The position numbers and the translations under genes were made by a program. A stretch of DNA of 64,000 nt from Xiphydria camelus. Its lineage: Eukaryota > Arthropoda > Insecta > Hymenoptera > Xiphydriidae. The DNA is taken from assembly GCA_963678675.1 (NCBI GenBank), contig OY783197.1, positions 28,579,470 to 28,643,469 of the forward strand, read 5' to 3'. The notes under the pieces were generated by a model. That model had not been told where the DNA came from. It made no database searches and saw nothing but the letters and a program-made list of their open reading frames with translations. This document shows positions 61,801 through 64,000 of the stretch, one piece after another (position 1 is the stretch's first letter; every line of letters begins with the position of its first letter).

Positions 61801-63766
61801 AAAAAACGGTCCGTTCGGCACAAAGAAAGACGTTACAATTATTATCGGAGCGTCGTACGACGAAGATGAAAATATCGATCGCGACGATCGATCGACCCTG
61901 GTACCTGATCGATATTGTTGAATCCTTGCACGTCGTCCAGTATGGGATCGTGAAGACTGCCCTTGCTGATCTGTTCGCGGCTCTTCTGCGCATTGTTCAG
62001 CTTCTTCTCCGAGTTGGCGTTGCAGAAGTACTGGGTGCAGCCGTTCCTCAGATAATGATAGTCATCGGGCTTCGTGATGCCCAGCTTCTCGCGTAGACTC
62101 GACGGTGCCCCGGCGCACATCATGTAGAAGACGTGGTAATTCCTCTCGTCGGGACTCTGAAGACAGACCCTCGACTTCTCCAGGAGGTAGTGCGATATGT
62201 AGCCGCCGACGACCTGGCACTTCGAGTCGAAGTGGACCTCCATGAACTTGCCGAAGCGAGAGCTGTTGTTGTTGCGCTTCGTCTTAGCGTTGCCGAAGGC
62301 CTCCAACACGGGATTGGCTGCGAGGAGAGCAAAATTCAACAGTCGCGAGAAGATCGTTTTCCGCAAAAGTACACCGAGGAGACGGTTCACTTGCAATTGA
62401 CAGATGTTTCTTCAGATATGGCGAAATAAACATTTTATTAGATCAAATAAATATTCGTTACACGATGAAAAAGTGGTGTTCATTTGTAATATCATTGCAT
62501 TGTTATTTAACACTAAATGTGATCTACATAGGTCCACACTGCAGAATTGTCTACAGAGAGTGTACCTATTACAATATTTATTCGGCACAATGTGATCCTT
62601 TGCGGCAACCTTTTGAACGAAATAAACATTTCAGTAATTACCATAATATATTTTCTCGTCCCAACGTAATATTTATTCGCTGTACTTGAAATTACAATTA
62701 TTAATTATAAATAAACTGTTTTTTCGGTGTACGAGGGAAAAGAGAATTCTTACCGTCGAGGATCTTCTGCTCGATCGGGCCGGCCGTCGATCCCCAGAGA
62801 TCGCACAGGTAGCGCAAGAGGTACTTGGTGGACTCCGTCTTCCCTGCGCCCGACTCACCGGAGACGATGATGCTCTGAGATTGCTTCAGCACTTTCATAT
62901 CCCGGAAAACCTTGTCGGCTGCGGAGAAAAGTCACGATGATCGCTTTCCCCCGTTCCGTGCTCAGAAACTACACTGAGAGAAGAGTTTAGGTATTCGCAG
63001 TTAATAAATGTATACTTGATTGTGGCGAAAGAAATATTTCGTCGAGCCAAGCAAATAGGTACATGTTAATTATCAGAACGTCTCTTTCATTCAAACGGAA
63101 ATGGAGTAATAGCTAATGATTGACCCGAAGGAATATTTTTTTGGCCATAATCCACTATACGTGTATTAACTATAATTAAACTGCTTTCTCAGCGCATCAT
63201 TAAGAGATGCGGACACTTGTCCTTCGTTATCTCCCTCTTACCGATGGCGAAGACGTGCGGTGGCGTCTCGCCGAGAGACTTCCCCTGATAAGACTTGATG
63301 GTAGCCGGCGAGTAGAGGTCCTTCACCTCGCAGTAGGGATTCACCGCGATCAGGATATTGGCGACGTAAGTCTGCGCGACGAGTGGCGATAATGAGATCA
63401 ATTAGAAAGCTGCCATCGCCGGACGCAGCATCCCACCTTCCGTTTTCGTTTCGCGGCTTGCGAAATTGAAAACGAAACGCGGAGGTTCCGCGGATACGTA
63501 ACGTCGGAGGAGCGAGTACGGTGAGACGTACGAGCGAGTCGACTCGCCCGTGACACTTTTCCATGAATAATTCAGAGGGGAAATGGAGTCCCGTGAGAAG
63601 GAGTGCTCGCCGGAGTGGAGCGTCGAAACGGGGCCGATCGCGATCTCGATAAGCGAGGAAGGGACGAAGAAAGCGAAAAGTCGTTTACTCACGTATATCC
63701 TGTTCTTGAAGTATCGCGTTCGTATGTTGTTGAGGAGAGTCGCCTCGTTCAGGTACATCAAAGCGC
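55862..63766 (-). CDS. jar: Unconventional myosin VI (jaguar orthologue), 5'-partial, 18 exons
   Basis: Minus-end-directed actin motor used in endocytosis, membrane anchoring and cell-shape change. Exons in transcription order: 63766-63693, 63371-63242, 62918-62754, 62317-61905, 61319-61060, 60970-60813, 60738-60574, 60479-60256, 60167-59976, 59899-59675, 59585-59378, 59302-59061, 58973-58662, 58591-58452, 57623-57503, 57122-57005, 56313-56098 and 56013-55862 (TGA). Phases agree throughout and give about 1170 residues; the first 50-60 codons lie past the right edge. Visible are the P-loop GESGAGKT, switch [10 protein letters not shown], switch II DIAGF, and a TEDS-site Thr (KGTVI) 16 residues before DALAK. 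After the converter (KPGKFAEFD) come the myosin VI reverse-gear insert and an IQ segment (IQKTARMY), then a Glu/Arg/Lys-rich single-helix tail (exon 58973-58662). The cargo-adaptor motifs [10 protein letters not shown] (RRL) and GWWYAHFDG (WWY) follow. The C terminus, ending PPSDRKK, is shorter than in vertebrates. Introns carry several MITEs. Confidence 0.95.
56361..56585. mobile_element. MITE family I, copy 2 (partial, myosin VI intron)
   Basis: It starts CACTGAGAGAAATAATTGCT, like the right end of the copy at 16015. The right boundary is unclear. Confidence 0.45.
61387..61679. mobile_element. MITE family L, complete copy (293 bp, myosin VI intron)
   Basis: The left end CACGGAAAAAAAGTGATTTT and the right end caagtgacttttttccgtg are inverted. 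The interior alternates gctatcgtgaca / tgtcatgatagc segments in inverse. It is in the intron between exons 62317-61905 and 61319-61060. Confidence 0.8.
62400..62729. mobile_element. MITE family G, copy 5 (myosin VI intron)
   Basis: atggcgaaataaacatttta at the left; the right end ataaactgttttttcggtg is typical of family G. The left terminus is degraded. Confidence 0.6.
62972..63194. mobile_element. MITE family G, copy 6 (myosin VI intron)
   Basis: It starts CACTGAGAGAAGAGTTTAGG and ends taattaaactgctttctcag. It is diverged from the other copies but keeps agttaataaatg and cgaaagaaatatttcg. Confidence 0.6.
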
Positions 63767-63848
63767 CTGTGGAAAGAGAAGGAAGGCTAAGATTGCTTAT
63801 TTAATTATTATTATCTTTTTGTTCAGAGGACTTCGTCTCCTGATTTCC

Positions 63849-63965
63849 ATACTGAGAGAAAAAATGGCATGTTCAATTAAATCAGTCATTACGGGCGGGG
63901 GAAGTTGCTCCGACTGATAAATTTGATTGTAACGATTAACGACTCTTTGAAGGAGAGACTGCAGT
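63849..63965. mobile_element. MITE family X-like left end (partial, myosin VI)
   Basis: tactgagagaaaaaatggca followed by a cattacgggcgg segment, similar to the left arm at 53445. No inverted partner is seen before the window ends. Confidence 0.4.
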
Positions 63966-63972
63966 CCAAGTA

Positions 63973-64000
63973 CACCCAGGGAAAAGGTCTAGTTGAATAC
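63973..64000. mobile_element. MITE family D, copy 4 (left end only, cut by window edge)
   Basis: CACCCAGGGAAAAGGTCTAG followed by ttgaatac, the family D left terminus. Confidence 0.6.

Noticed and set aside
1..64000. tRNA, rRNA or bacterial-type operon features
   Set aside because: No cloverleaf with box A/B motifs was recognised by eye, and gene structure with spliced exons shows a eukaryotic nuclear sequence.

Overview
The window is a piece of an animal nuclear genome, most likely an insect and probably a hymenopteran such as an ant, wasp or bee. The coding exons are GC-rich and separated by GT-AG introns. The flanking DNA alternates between CpG-rich blocks and AT-rich blocks made of short terminal-inverted-repeat elements. 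The protein set (a pyrokinin-type neuropeptide receptor, FAAH2-like amidases and myosin VI) is that of an arthropod. The species call is an inference from composition and protein family, not from a search.

Four protein-coding genes can be supported. On the minus strand at 9362-11582 lie the first two recognisable coding exons of a rhodopsin-family GPCR closest to insect pyrokinin/PBAN receptors (TM1-TM5). Its TM6-TM7 exons are not found and should lie left of the window. On the plus strand at 42120-46013 and 51846-54718 are two tandem genes of the amidase-signature family (fatty-acid amide hydrolase 2-like, 529 and 522 aa). Their exon sizes match almost exactly, and both keep the Lys-Ser-Ser catalytic triad. 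On the minus strand from 55862 to beyond the right edge is an unconventional myosin VI gene (Drosophila jaguar orthologue). Eighteen coding exons are resolved in phase, from the start of the motor domain to the cargo-binding C terminus. The second amidase gene and myosin VI are convergent, with 1.1 kb between their stop codons.

Most of the remaining DNA (about 1-9 kb, 11.6-42 kb and 46-51.8 kb) shows no recognisable protein gene. It is densely colonised by small non-autonomous inverted-repeat elements (MITEs). I sorted these by terminal sequence into more than fifteen families, many nested in or abutting one another. Five elements are flanked by TTAA, as piggyBac-type insertions are, and one of them sits in an inverted-repeat arm whose empty site can be read from the opposite arm. 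Several otherwise unrelated families share a terminal signature close to CACnGAGAAAA. Other structures are a 141-bp triple tandem repeat, a 477-bp foldback, a 543-bp element with arms of about 120 bp, and a hammerhead-ribozyme-like core inside a MITE. No transposase or reverse transcriptase ORF, tRNA, rRNA or CRISPR array was recognised.

The genes do not form an operon or pathway. The one local relationship is the tandem duplication of the amidase gene. I found no clearly new biochemical system. The most unusual material is the nested MITE landscape, the intron differences between the two amidase copies, and two open in-frame introns in the myosin VI tail.
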